64,000 nucleotides of DNA from PALSA-894 sp963757565 (lineage in GTDB: Bacteria > Pseudomonadota > Alphaproteobacteria > Rhizobiales > Xanthobacteraceae), in assembly GCA_963757565.1 (NCBI GenBank), contig CAVWSB010000010.1:733715-797714 (forward strand), written 5' to 3'. Positions within the stretch are counted from its first letter, which is position 1. Each line of letters starts with the position of its first letter. The position numbers were made by a program, and so were the translations under genes. Below the pieces are notes generated by a model. It worked only from the letters and a program-made list of their open reading frames with translations, ran no database searches and had not been told where the DNA came from. This document shows positions 1-9,897 of the stretch, piece by piece.

Positions 1-831
<831 letters not shown>

Positions 832-925
832 CCTTGTTTCCTCTAACGAACTTTTCCGACGGGCCGTTAACAGGTTGCAGGCAGATTTGACGGCCCGTGT
901 CTGTATTTCCGGGGATTAGGGACCG

Positions 926-1774
926 ATGCCCAAGGTGCCCAGTCTTTCGATCGCGGCCAAGCTTTATACGATCTTCGCGCTGCTCGCGACCGCGACTGCG
1001 GGGCGGTCCCTGCTGGCGGTTCTCAACGCGCATCACAACAGCACGCTGACCAATGCATTCGAGCGCGCCTTTATGGGTGCTCAGAATGTCGAGTGCGTCA
1101 ATGGCCTGTTCTACGCGGTGGTGATGGAATCGCGCGGCGTTTACATGTCCGCCCGACATTCCGACCGCGAAGCGGTACGGTGCGGCTCGGCACCGAAGTC
1201 TCTCCCGCGAAGGGTCGCGAGTGGGGGCGACAACGAGGCAAACCGCGCCAAGCGGACCGCACTGAACAAGGATCTCGATATCCTCGCACAGATCTACGAT
1301 ACGCACTCGAAACAGGTCTATGCGGAGCTTGAGACGGGAGTCGCGCGCACCAAATGGCTGCTTGGCGCGATGTCGATCGTCAGCGTTCTGCTTGCGATTG
1401 CCGGCATCGTCCTCATCGGAAAGGCTGTCGCTCGTCCGCTCGCCGATATCACCCGCGTGACCGCCGAAGTTGCGGCTGGCGCTGTCGGCGTCGTCATCCC
1501 GAACGTTGAACGCCAGGACGAAGTCGGCGCGCTTGCCCGATCCATCATGATTTTCCAGCACGCGATGGAACGAAACGCTGAATTGAATCGCACTGTCGCG
1601 CAGGATGCGGGCTCGGGATGCCCGCAACCGGCACATCGAGAACGCGGCGGAGTCCTTCCGCGTTTCGGTCGAGCAGGCGCTCGGAGCGGTCCCCTCGACC
1701 GGCGCGAGATGGATGACCCAAATTTCCGGGGCCGGGAGCGGCGCCTGGATCGCACCGCAAGGTCCGCCGCCTGA
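926..1774 (+). pseudogene. Decayed methyl-accepting chemotaxis receptor (TM plus HAMP remnant)
   Basis: The reading frame begins like a chemotaxis receptor: a hydrophobic N-terminal segment (about residues 8-28), a damaged sensor region, a second membrane segment (around residues 147-170) and a HAMP linker containing RPLADITRV and DEVGALARSI. The cytoplasmic signalling domain that would contact CheA/CheW is absent. Near 1,153 one extra base disrupts a stretch that would otherwise read MSADIPTAK, and near 1,610 the coiled-coil part (ENAAESFRVSVE) continues in another frame before running into the 3' end of yraN. I infer a receptor remnant, not a working gene. Confidence 0.6.
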
Positions 1775-2188
1775 TCAGTGGCTCGCGTCGAATGCCGACT
1801 CGATGTGGCGCGGCAGGCTTCTCGGCGCGACCAGGATCGCATCGAAACGGATATTGCAATTGATGTCGTCCGGGTGGCTCGCGAGCCACGCTTCGGCCGC
1901 CGCAATAATGCGGCGCTGCTGACGCGCGATCACGGCTTCGGCCGCGTCGTCGAGCCGTTCGCGCGCCTTCACCTCGACGAACACCAGCGTGCGCCGCCGT
2001 CGCGCCACGATGTCGATCTCCCCGACCGGGCTCTTCCAGCGGCGCGCCACGATGCGATAGCCCTTGGCAATCAGATATGCGGCGGCGCGGCTTTCTGCCG
2101 ACAGCCCGAACTGGAACGCGACCTGCCGCTCGGGCCGCGGCGCGGACGATGCAATCGTGGGCGGCTTGCGTCCGGTTGGGCGCGTCAC
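1775..2188 (-). CDS. yraN: UPF0102 family protein YraN
   Basis: Small endonuclease-like protein of unresolved role, 137 aa, typical for the family. The core motifs GEIDI (about 56-60) and VFVEVKAR (about 69-76) match the restriction-endonuclease-like fold of UPF0102. The start is GTG at 2188-2186, overlapping the TGA of rsmI (2187-2185), which suggests translational coupling. yraN next to rsmI is a common arrangement in bacteria. Confident in family, not in function. Confidence 0.93.
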   Translation of the reverse strand: MTRPTGRKPPTIASSAPRPERQVAFQFGLSAESRAAAYLIAKGYRIVARRWKSPVGEIDIVARRRRTLVFVEVKARERLDDAAEAVIARQQRRIIAAAEAWLASHPDDINCNIRFDAILVAPRSLPRHIESAFDASH

Positions 2189-3117
2189 GGCTCGCGCCCT
2201 TTCGCGAGTTCGAGTGCGCGGCTGTAGATCGCACGGCGCGGCTCGCCGGTCGCGGCGGCTACCTCGGCGACCGCGTCCTTCATCGACACGCGTGCGAGCG
2301 CGGCGGTGAGCAGTGAGTCGATATCGGCGGCGCTCGATGGCTCCGCCTCGGCGGGCGGCTCGATGACGATCACGATTTCGCCGCGCGTCTCGGCTCCGCC
2401 TTGGTATATGGCGGCGAGCGAGCCAAGATCGCTGCGCCGCACTTCCTCATGCAGCTTGGTCAGCTCGCGCGCGATCGCGGCTTGCCGCGATCCGAGACCC
2501 GCCGCGAGGTCCGCGAGCGCCGCTGCGATGCGCGGGCCGCTCTCGAACATCACAAGCGTCGCGGGAATGCGCGCAAGTTCCGCGATCCGCGTGCGCCGCG
2601 CGGCTTCCTTCGAGGGCAAAAATCCTTCGAAGAAAAACCGGTCGGTCGGCAGCCCCGCGACGGTCAGCGCCATCAGGGCGGATGATGGACCCGGCGCGGC
2701 GGTCACCGGATGGCCGGCTGCAACTGATTCGCGCACCAGACGGAACCCTGGATCGGAGATCAACGGTGTTCCGGCATCCGACACCAGTGCGACTGCGCCC
2801 CCCGCCGCCAGCCGTTCGAGAATCTTCGGCCGGGCCGACTCGGCATTGTGGTCGTGATAGGCGATCAGCGGTGCCGACAGTCCGTAATGGTCGAATAACT
2901 TGCGGGTGACGCGCGTGTCCTCGCAGGCCACAAGATCGGCCGCGGCGAGAATTTCCAGCGCGCGCAAGGTGATGTCGCGCAGGTTCCCAATCGGCGTCGC
3001 CACCACGTAGAGCCCGGCGTGCAGTGCGGGCGCACGGATGGTGTTCCCCGCGACCGTGAACCGGGGAGCGCCGGCGCTGCGGTTTTCATGAGGGGGGCGC
3101 GATGACGTGGGAGGCAT
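2185..3117 (-). CDS. rsmI: 16S rRNA (cytidine(1402)-2'-O)-methyltransferase RsmI
   Basis: Methylates the 2'-O of C1402 in the 16S rRNA decoding centre using S-adenosylmethionine. The 310-residue protein shows the tetrapyrrole-methylase fold motifs TPIGNLRD (about 41-48), CEDTR (65-69), DAGTPLISDPG (114-124) and APGPSS (141-146). The open frame extends further upstream, but that part reads against the neighbouring lipoprotein gene; the ATG at 3117 places TPIGNLRD at the usual distance from the N-terminus. It is translationally coupled to yraN downstream. Confidence 0.95.
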   Translation of the reverse strand: MPPTSSRPPHENRSAGAPRFTVAGNTIRAPALHAGLYVVATPIGNLRDITLRALEILAAADLVACEDTRVTRKLFDHYGLSAPLIAYHDHNAESARPKILERLAAGGAVALVSDAGTPLISDPGFRLVRESVAAGHPVTAAPGPSSALMALTVAGLPTDRFFFEGFLPSKEAARRTRIAELARIPATLVMFESGPRIAAALADLAAGLGSRQAAIARELTKLHEEVRRSDLGSLAAIYQGGAETRGEIVIVIEPPAEAEPSSAADIDSLLTAALARVSMKDAVAEVAAATGEPRRAIYSRALELAKGREP

Positions 3118-3220
3118 GTGGCCCAGAATACCCGGGTCCGAAGAATTCGTCGCGGTTGCCCCCAAGCTTTTGACTCGATTGGTCTTTGCGACCAGTATGC
3201 ACTGGGAAGGGAGGGCAGCC

Positions 3221-4426
3221 TTGCCCCCATGGCATGAGAGCATTGCGAGGCGGGCGCTTGGCGCGCGCATCGCCGTCGTTGCAGCATTAGGGCTGCTTGC
3301 CGCCGCATGCTCGGGTATGCCCGGCGCGGACGTATTCAATCTTGGCTCGCCTCCGCCTCCACCTGCGGCGCAGCCCACCGCGGTCGGTGCCGGCCAAGTC
3401 AAGGTTGCGTTGATCCTGCCGCTCTCCGCGCAGGGCAACGGCGCAGCCGTCGCACAGGCAATGCGCAACGCCGCCGAAATGGCGCTCGCGGAATTTTCCA
3501 ATCCGGACATCCAACTTCTGGTGAAAGACGACGGCGGCAATTCCTCCGGCGCTTCGCAGGCCGCGAGCCAGGCGCTTGCCGAAGGCGCCGAGATCATCCT
3601 CGGGCCACTGTTTGCTGTCTCGGTCAGTTCGGCCGCGCAGGTTGCGCGTGCGCGCGGTGTGCCGATGATCGCGTTCTCTACCGATTCAACCGTGGCAGCG
3701 CCGGGCGTGCACCTGCTCAGCTTTCTGCCCGAGTCCGACGTCGATCGCGCGATCGACTACGCGACCCGGCAGGGCAAGCGTTCGTTCGCGGCGCTGATCC
3801 CGGACAACGCCTACGGCAGTGTCGTGCAGGCTGCGTTCCAGCAGGCCGTGTCGCGCGGCGGTGGTCGCGTCGTTGCAATGGAGCGTTATCCGCTCGACCG
3901 CGCCCTCATGGTCGAGCCCGTGAAACGTGTCGCCGCGGCATTGAAGCAAGCTGATGCGATTTTCATTCCGGACGGGGCTGACTCGGTCATCACGGCGGTT
4001 CAGACGCTCGCGGCGAATGGCGTGAACACGCGCCGCATCCAGCTCATTGGCACCGGCCTGTGGGACGATCCGCGCATCTTTGCCGAGACCGGCACGCAGG
4101 GCGGTTGGTTCGCGGCGCCCGATCCGTCCGGCTATCGCGCCTTCTCGGGCCGCTACAAGAGCCGCTACGGACAGGATCCGCTCCGGCCCGCAACGCTTGC
4201 CTACGATGCGGTGTCTCTGGTCGCTGCACTGGTGAAGACGCAAGGCGCCGCACGCTTCTCCGAGGAAATCCTGACCAACGCTTCGGGCTTTGCCGGCATC
4301 GACGGTGTGTTCCGCTTCAAGCCCGACGGCACCAATCAGCGCGGACTTGCGGTGGTGCGCGTCACCTCGTCCGGTCCGCAGGTGGTCAACCCCGCACCAA
4401 AGGCATTCAGCGCGAGCGGGACTTAG
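3221..4426 (+). CDS. Penicillin-binding protein activator, LppC/LpoA-like lipoprotein
   Basis: Predicted lipoprotein of the LppC/LpoA family with a periplasmic-binding-protein-like fold (KVALILPLSAQGNGA near the mature N-terminus; ILGPLF; IGTGLWDD). Family members stimulate peptidoglycan synthases or bind unknown ligands. I prefer the TTG at 3221: it follows a strong GGGAGGG at 3209-3215 and gives an N-terminus with a twin-arginine-like positive region, a hydrophobic core (VVAALGLLAAAC) and a lipobox cysteine around residue 30. An ATG at 3197 is the alternative but has no good ribosome-binding site. It is divergent from rsmI. Confidence 0.85.
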   Translation: MPPWHESIARRALGARIAVVAALGLLAAACSGMPGADVFNLGSPPPPPAAQPTAVGAGQVKVALILPLSAQGNGAAVAQAMRNAAEMALAEFSNPDIQLLVKDDGGNSSGASQAASQALAEGAEIILGPLFAVSVSSAAQVARARGVPMIAFSTDSTVAAPGVHLLSFLPESDVDRAIDYATRQGKRSFAALIPDNAYGSVVQAAFQQAVSRGGGRVVAMERYPLDRALMVEPVKRVAAALKQADAIFIPDGADSVITAVQTLAANGVNTRRIQLIGTGLWDDPRIFAETGTQGGWFAAPDPSGYRAFSGRYKSRYGQDPLRPATLAYDAVSLVAALVKTQGAARFSEEILTNASGFAGIDGVFRFKPDGTNQRGLAVVRVTSSGPQVVNPAPKAFSASGT

Positions 4427-4465
4427 ACGTTCGTTACGGCACGCTCTCAAAAGCCGGCGACTGTG

Positions 4466-5347
4466 TTACGCCGTCTGATGCCGTTTCAAGAACGCGCGCG
4501 CACGGTTGATAGTGCGTGCCTTTAGATCCGCCTGCTCCTTCCAGGGAAACACTGTGATCTCGGCGTTCGGGACAAGCGACGCGATGTCGACGGAGACCTG
4601 AAGCGGGTGTGCCGGCACGTCGTCGGGCAGCACAATCAATGGCGTCTGGCAGGACTTCGCGAAGTCGCGCGGCACGCTGTAAACGAAGTCGGGTCGCGTG
4701 CGGTAAAGGTTATGCAGATACTTCTCAATGGTCCCCATAGATACATCGGGCTGACGCGCGCGCAGCTCCTTGGCCCAGACGTCACGGCCGGCGTCATACA
4801 TGAAGTCAGGATTGTCCGGCCGATGCCCGACCGGCTGGCTCAGGATCGCCGCGACGACGCGCTGCGGCGCGCGCTCCATCAACTTCATGGCGAACGGGCC
4901 GCCGATGCAGTTGCCGAAGAAGAAGAACCGGCTGATGCCGAGATGATCCATCAAGCCGAGCTGATCGTCGGCGAATGCATCCCACGGGTTATCGACTTGG
5001 ACCGGTCCAGTGGACTCGCCGCCACTCGCGTTGCGCTGGTCCATGGTGATGATGCGGAAGTCGCTCTTGAATTCTTCCGGGATGTTGATCACTGCGTTCG
5101 GCCAGACTGCCATGCGGGAATTCAAACCGCCGCCGGGCGTCGCCAACAGCGGGAAGCCCGCGGCCGCGCCGGTCTCGGCGAAGCGGATGCGGACGTTGCC
5201 TCTCTCGTAGAATCCGATTTTGGCGCCAGCCGGCAACACCTGCGGAGCAGCCGATTGCTGGGCCTGTGCGAACACCTGCGGTGCGGTGGCTACCGCAGCG
5301 GCGGCAACACCGGCTCCAAGAACAGTGCGCCGGCTTGAATCGATCAT
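4466..5347 (-). CDS. Tat-exported alpha/beta hydrolase with cysteine nucleophile
   Basis: 293-residue protein starting with a twin-arginine signal (SSRRTVLGAG, then an Ala-rich core and AFA-like cleavage area near residue 28), so probably exported folded. The fold is alpha/beta hydrolase: TPGGGLNSRMAVW, DQRNASGGES, then the nucleophile elbow GNCIGG at residues 145-150 where Cys147 stands where serine is usual. A strong ribosome-binding site AAGGAGGT precedes the ATG. The substrate cannot be read from sequence. It converges on the lipoprotein gene and stands alone. Confidence 0.8.
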   Translation of the reverse strand: MIDSSRRTVLGAGVAAAAVATAPQVFAQAQQSAAPQVLPAGAKIGFYERGNVRIRFAETGAAAGFPLLATPGGGLNSRMAVWPNAVINIPEEFKSDFRIITMDQRNASGGESTGPVQVDNPWDAFADDQLGLMDHLGISRFFFFGNCIGGPFAMKLMERAPQRVVAAILSQPVGHRPDNPDFMYDAGRDVWAKELRARQPDVSMGTIEKYLHNLYRTRPDFVYSVPRDFAKSCQTPLIVLPDDVPAHPLQVSVDIASLVPNAEITVFPWKEQADLKARTINRARAFLKRHQTA

Positions 5348-5483
5348 CGGCTACCTCCTTGTGGTTATTTTGTTTATGCGCGCCCGACCGCGAGCTTCAC
5401 GCGAGCGACCGCGGCAATTCCAAGAATTCAAGTGCTGCTCGTTGTATCAGGACTACGCCGGCTTGGCACGCCGGTGCACGCCT

Positions 5484-6638
5484 CTACGCCGCGAGATCCG
5501 CCACCACGGCGTCAAGCACCGGAAACCCTTCGCGTGTGACGCGCAGGCGCCCGTCGGGTGTCTGCTCGACCATGCCTTCGGCATCGAGCGCGGCAATGCG
5601 CACCTCGTCGAGCGGGTGGCCCGAGAACGCTGCGTAACGCTTCGGTTCGATTCCTTCGGCGAGCCGAAGGCCCATCAGCAGATATTCATCCGCCTGCTCT
5701 GCGCGGGTCAGTGTTTCATCCTCGGTAACGCCGTGACCGGTGGCCTCGACTCGCATCAGCCAGGATTCGGGGCGTCGCTCGGTCGCGGTGGCGTGGCGCT
5801 TCCCGTCGATCACCAGACGCCCATGCGCGCCGGGTCCGACACCTGCATATTCGTGGTAGCGCCAGTAAACGAGATTGTGCCGGCACTCGGCGCCGGGACG
5901 CGCGTGATTGGAAATCTCGTAGGCCGGAAGCCCGCGCGCCGCGGTGACGTCCAGCGTGGTGTCGTAGAGCGCGCGCGCCGAATCGTCGTCCGGCGTCTTG
6001 AGCTTGCCGGCCGCATGCAGTGCGGCAAACGGCGTGTCCATCTCGATGGTGAGTTGATAGAGCGAGAGATGCTCGGCGGCCTCATCGATCGCGCGTTCAA
6101 GCTCGGCGCGCCATGCCGCGGTCGTCTGACCCGGGCGCGCATAGATCAGATCGAACGAGTATCGCTCGAACGCGCCGCGCGCGATCTTCACGGCGTCGAG
6201 CGCTTCCTGTGCGGTGTGCAGCCGGCCGAGTTCTTTCAGGGAGACATCGTCGAGCGCCTGCACGCCGAGCGACACCCGATTGACGCCCGCTGCGCGATAT
6301 CCCGCAAAGCGCGTCGCTTCCACGCTGGTCGGGTTCGCTTCCAGCGTCACCTCGACGTCGGGCGCAACGGTCCAGTGCCTGCCGATCGAATCGAGAATTG
6401 CGCCGACCGTCGCAGGCTTCATCAATGACGGCGTCCCGCCCCCCATGAAGATGGTCGAGACGGTGCGGCTGCCCGTGCGCGCCGCCGTCGCGGCGATCTC
6501 GGCAGTGAAGGCGCGCACGTATCGCTCTTCGTCGACGCCGGTGTGGCGAACATGAGAGTTGAAGTCGCAGTACGGGCACTTCGACAGGCAGAACGGCCAG
6601 TGGACGTAAACGCCGAAGGCTTCCTCAGTGTCGCGCAA
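5484..6638 (-). CDS. hemW: Radical SAM heme chaperone HemW
   Basis: Radical SAM protein related to coproporphyrinogen III oxidase HemN that binds heme and delivers it to target proteins. The iron-sulfur cysteines are Cys17, Cys21 and Cys24 (CLSKCPYC); GGGTPS follows at about 66-71, ANPTS and the HemN-like C-terminal domain are present. At 384 residues it has normal length. Its start lies inside the 3' end of rdgB (14-base overlap), so rph-rdgB-hemW form one transcription unit reading leftward. Confidence 0.95.
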   Translation of the reverse strand: MRDTEEAFGVYVHWPFCLSKCPYCDFNSHVRHTGVDEERYVRAFTAEIAATAARTGSRTVSTIFMGGGTPSLMKPATVGAILDSIGRHWTVAPDVEVTLEANPTSVEATRFAGYRAAGVNRVSLGVQALDDVSLKELGRLHTAQEALDAVKIARGAFERYSFDLIYARPGQTTAAWRAELERAIDEAAEHLSLYQLTIEMDTPFAALHAAGKLKTPDDDSARALYDTTLDVTAARGLPAYEISNHARPGAECRHNLVYWRYHEYAGVGPGAHGRLVIDGKRHATATERRPESWLMRVEATGHGVTEDETLTRAEQADEYLLMGLRLAEGIEPKRYAAFSGHPLDEVRIAALDAEGMVEQTPDGRLRVTREGFPVLDAVVADLAA

Positions 6639-7263
6639 GGCAGGCCTCGGCGAGCTTGAGGAACGCGCGCGCGCGGTGCGACAGCCCTTGCCCCTTCGGT
6701 GGCAGTCCGTGCTTTTCGTCGCGACTCATCTCGCCGAAGGTAAGGTCAAAGCCGTCGGGAAGAAACATCGGATCGTAGCCGAAGCCCTCCTCGCCGCGCG
6801 GCGGCCAGATCAGAGTTCCATCCACGATCCCGTCGAATTCCTCGACATGTCCGTCCGGCCACGCGACCGCCAGCACCGAGACGAAATGCGCTCTTCGGCT
6901 CTCCGGCGTGAAGGCATCTCGCTCGCGCAGACCCGCCTCTACCCGCTCCATCGCGTAATGGAAGTCTTTCGTCTCACCGGCCCAGCGTGCCGAATAGATG
7001 CCGGGCGCACCGTCGAGCGCATCGACCGCGAGCCCGGAATCGTCCGCAAAGGCGGGCAGTCCCGAAGCGTGCGCGGCGGCTTCCGCCTTAAGGCGTGCGT
7101 TTGCCGAGAAGGTCGTGCCGGTTTCTTCCGGCTCGGGAAGGTTCAGCTCCGCTGCCGACACCGCCTCGATGCCATAGAGCGCGAGCAACTCGCGCATCTC
7201 GATGAGCTTGCCCTTGTTGTGGGTGGCGATGACAAGGCGGCCGGTGATCTGCCGGTGCATCAC
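6625..7263 (-). CDS. rdgB: RdgB/HAM1 non-canonical purine NTP pyrophosphatase
   Basis: Removes dITP/XTP from the nucleotide pool by hydrolysing them to monophosphate and pyrophosphate. 212 residues; signatures ATHNKGK (13-19), FADDSGL (72-78) and GFGYDPMF are intact. The ATG at 7263 overlaps the TGA of rph by an ATGA, and the 3' end overlaps hemW by 14 bases, indicating a coupled operon. Confidence 0.96.
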   Translation of the reverse strand: MMHRQITGRLVIATHNKGKLIEMRELLALYGIEAVSAAELNLPEPEETGTTFSANARLKAEAAAHASGLPAFADDSGLAVDALDGAPGIYSARWAGETKDFHYAMERVEAGLRERDAFTPESRRAHFVSVLAVAWPDGHVEEFDGIVDGTLIWPPRGEEGFGYDPMFLPDGFDLTFGEMSRDEKHGLPPKGQGLSHRARAFLKLAEACLARH

Positions 7264-7976
7264 ATCACGGCAAGCTTCTGCAGATCGACGAGCTTGCCGA
7301 TCCCCTTGCGCGCAAGCGCGAGCAGGGCGAGCAACTGCTCCTCGCTGAAGGCGACCTTCTCGGCGGTCGCCTGAATCTCGACCAGGTTTCCGCCGCCGGT
7401 CATCACGAAATTCGCATCCGTGTCGGCCTCGGAATCTTCCGCGTAATCGAGATCGAGCACCGGGACGCCATTATGCACGCCGCACGACACCGCCGCGATA
7501 TGATCCCGCAGCGGATTGGCGCCGCGCAGCATCTCGCGCGTCTTCATCCAGTTGATGCAGTCCGAAAGCGCGACCCAGGCGCCGGTGATCGATGCGGTGC
7601 GGGTGCCGCCGTCGGCCTGGATCACGTCGCAATCGATGCTGATCTGCCGTTCGCCTAGCGCCTGCAGATCCACGATGGCGCGCAGCGAGCGTCCGATCAA
7701 ACGCTGGATCTCAAGCGTGCGTCCGCCCTGCTTGCCGGCAGACGCCTCGCGCCGCGTGCGTTCGTGCGTCGCGCGCGGAAGCATGCCGTACTCGGCCGTC
7801 ACCCAGCCACGTCCCTGTCCCTTGAGCCAAGGCGGTAGGCGATCCTCAAGCGTTGCCGTGACGAGCACGTGGGTGTCGCCGAATTTCACGAAGCACGAGC
7901 CCTCGGCGTATTTCACGACGCCACGATCGAGCGATACGACGCGCAACTCGTCGGGTTGTCGGCGGCTTGGCCGCAT
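7260..7976 (-). CDS. rph: Ribonuclease PH
   Basis: Phosphorolytic 3'-5' exoribonuclease that trims tRNA 3' ends. The 238-residue protein begins RPSRRQPDELR and carries GGRTLEIQRLIGRSLR and QADGGTRTASITGA, the phosphate- and RNA-binding signatures. First gene of the rph-rdgB-hemW unit. The rph gene lies near hrcA and grpE in many Hyphomicrobiales, consistent with the layout here. Confidence 0.97.
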   Translation of the reverse strand: MRPSRRQPDELRVVSLDRGVVKYAEGSCFVKFGDTHVLVTATLEDRLPPWLKGQGRGWVTAEYGMLPRATHERTRREASAGKQGGRTLEIQRLIGRSLRAIVDLQALGERQISIDCDVIQADGGTRTASITGAWVALSDCINWMKTREMLRGANPLRDHIAAVSCGVHNGVPVLDLDYAEDSEADTDANFVMTGGGNLVEIQATAEKVAFSEEQLLALLALARKGIGKLVDLQKLAVM

Positions 7977-8117
7977 CGGCGATCCTTCGCTTCAAAATGC
8001 AAGAAAGCTTGCAGGGCGTGCAACGCGCGGCACATTGCATACCGCGCTTGCGGAACGCAAGGTTGCCTGGGGCGGACGCCAGATCGTCGAAGGCGAGGGG
8101 AGGATTGCCTGCGTAAG

Positions 8118-8516
8118 CTACGCGGTGAGCAGATCCGGAATGAGGGACGCGAGCCGAGGCGGTACAGACCGCGCCAGCGTGATCACCGCCCGCCTGCCGT
8201 AGGCCGGCCTTGCGGCCGGGCGCTCTTCGCGCGACTGCGCGTAAAGGGTCTGGCCCGCGGCCGCCGAGTTCGAAGCTGTGATCAGGGAGCCCAGTTCGCA
8301 TTGCGCCGCGATCGCGAGCCCGATCGCGTTGAGGTGGGCCCGCCCGTAGCAATGAACCGCCAGTTTGGCGCGTTCGCTGGGCGTAAGACCTTCCACAACG
8401 TCAGCCACAGTCTTCAGTGAGGCCTGTTGTAGCCGGTCGAGCGCCCGCGTCATGGCGGCGTGGTCATCGCGGGCGACATCGCGGCTGGCTGCGATCTTCG
8501 GTGTTGCGCGCTTCAT
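8118..8516 (-). CDS. Small hypothetical protein
   Basis: 132-residue protein of no recognised family. It begins with a basic stretch, has a central helical region and an Arg/Ala-rich C-terminus. The ATG at 8516 is preceded by AGGA at a good distance, whereas the TTG two codons upstream is not. It sits in the rph-hrcA gap, transcribed away from hrcA. No signal peptide or membrane segment seen. Support comes from the open frame, ribosome-binding site and lack of a better overlapping frame, so confidence is moderate. Confidence 0.5.
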   Translation of the reverse strand: MKRATPKIAASRDVARDDHAAMTRALDRLQQASLKTVADVVEGLTPSERAKLAVHCYGRAHLNAIGLAIAAQCELGSLITASNSAAAGQTLYAQSREERPAARPAYGRRAVITLARSVPPRLASLIPDLLTA

Positions 8517-8543
8517 GACCAATTTCCTGCCGTTTTTCGGGTT

Positions 8544-8579
8544 GGCTCCGGCCCTGCGACGTTCCGCCTGGCCGGAGCC
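8544..8579. repeat. Perfect 10-bp inverted repeat upstream of hrcA
   Basis: GGCTCCGGCC (8544-8553) is repeated as its reverse complement GGCCGGAGCC (8570-8579) with a 16-base spacer. It lies in the divergent region between the small hypothetical gene and hrcA. It does not resemble CIRCE (TTAGCACTC-N9-GAGTGCTAA) and no T-run follows, so it may be an operator or simply a structured leader. Confidence 0.4.
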
Positions 8580-8724
8580 TGACGCCTGCCCCGAATTAAC
8601 CCGCCGAACACATCATCTCATGGCAGAGTCGCTGGGAACAGTTGTGGCGATTCCGGCTAGGGAACGTCCTGAGCCGATAGCTTGAATAGACCTAATCCGT
8701 TAATGATTGGCCGGTTGAGGAGTG

Positions 8725-9825
8725 ATGTCGTTGTCTTTCGAGGTTCCGCTCAGCGCGCCAAACTCTGCCTCACAGGCGGGTCTGGCCCTGCTTAACGAAC
8801 GCTCACGCGAAATCTTCCGTCAGATCGTCGAAAGCTATCTGGCTACCGGCGAGCCGGTCGGATCGCGCAATCTTGCGCGCATCATCCCGATGACGCTGTC
8901 CCCCGCCTCGGTACGCAATGTCATGGCGGATCTCGAACAGGCGGGACTGGTCTATGCGCCGCATACGTCGGCGGGACGGTTGCCGACCGAACGAGGCCTT
9001 CGTTTTTTCGTTGATGCGCTGATGCAGGTCGGTGATGTCGCCGAACGCGACCGGCAGGCGATCGAGGCGCAGGTTGCAGCCGCCGGCACCTCGAAGTCGG
9101 TCGACAATGTGCTGACCGAGGCCTCCGGCATGCTGTCCGGCCTGACGCGCGCGGCCGGCGTCGTGCTGGCGGTGAAACAGAACACGCGGCTCAAGCACAT
9201 CGAGTTCGTGCGGCTGGAGCCGGAACGTGCGCTCGTCGTTTTGGTGGCCGAAGACGGACAGGTCGAGAATCGGATTCTGACCTTGCCGCCTGGCCTGCCG
9301 ACCTCGGCCTTCACGGAGGCGACAAACTTCCTGAATGCGCGCATTCGCGGCCGCACGCTCGCCGAGGCGCGCACCGAACTCGAACGCGCGCTCGAAGCCG
9401 GCCAGGCCGAGCTCGATCAACTCACCCAGCGCCTCGTGTCGGCGGGTCTCGCGAGCTGGTCGGGTGGCGAGGCTGAAGCGCGCCAACTCATCGTGCGCGG
9501 GCAGGCCAATTTGCTCGAGGATTTGCACGCACTGGAAGACTTGGAGCGGGTGCGTCTGCTGTTCGACGATCTTGAGACCAAGCGCGGCGTCGCCGATCTG
9601 CTCGGCCGCGCCGAGACCGCCGACGGCATGCGGATCTTTATCGGTTCGGAGAACAAGCTCTTCTCGTTATCGGGATCTTCCACGATCGTGTCTCCCTATC
9701 GTGACGGGCAAGGCCGCATCGTGGGCGTGCTCGGCGTGATCGGCCCGACCCGCCTGAACTACGCGCGGATTATCCCGATGGTCGATTACACCGCCAGGGT
9801 GGTCAGCAAGGTTCTGGCCGGTTGA
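8725..9825 (+). CDS. hrcA: Heat-inducible transcription repressor HrcA
   Basis: Winged-helix repressor of heat-shock chaperone operons that normally binds CIRCE. The N-terminus has ERSREIFRQIVESYLATGEPVG-type helix-turn-helix and LSPASVRNVMADLE, then the GAF-like HrcA domain ending in GPTRLNYARIIPMVDYTA. About 366 residues, normal. The ATG at 8725 is preceded by GAGGAG; a GTG one codon earlier is possible. grpE follows after a 72-base gap in the same direction. No CIRCE element is visible just upstream. Confidence 0.96.
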   Translation: MSLSFEVPLSAPNSASQAGLALLNERSREIFRQIVESYLATGEPVGSRNLARIIPMTLSPASVRNVMADLEQAGLVYAPHTSAGRLPTERGLRFFVDALMQVGDVAERDRQAIEAQVAAAGTSKSVDNVLTEASGMLSGLTRAAGVVLAVKQNTRLKHIEFVRLEPERALVVLVAEDGQVENRILTLPPGLPTSAFTEATNFLNARIRGRTLAEARTELERALEAGQAELDQLTQRLVSAGLASWSGGEAEARQLIVRGQANLLEDLHALEDLERVRLLFDDLETKRGVADLLGRAETADGMRIFIGSENKLFSLSGSSTIVSPYRDGQGRIVGVLGVIGPTRLNYARIIPMVDYTARVVSKVLAG

Positions 9826-9897
9826 TCACCAAGACTTGATTTTTGCTGGTTCAGCCCTGATATGCGGGGCGAAATAGGCACATTGCAGACGGATTGA

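Noticed and set aside
2185..3597. rsmI starting at 3597
   Set aside because: The extra N-terminal 160 codons are antisense to the lipoprotein gene and precede the conserved TPIGNLRD start; ATG 3117 fits the family.
8523..8724. CIRCE operator before hrcA
   Set aside because: No TTAGCACTC/GAGTGCTAA dyad found; only an unrelated GC-rich inverted repeat.
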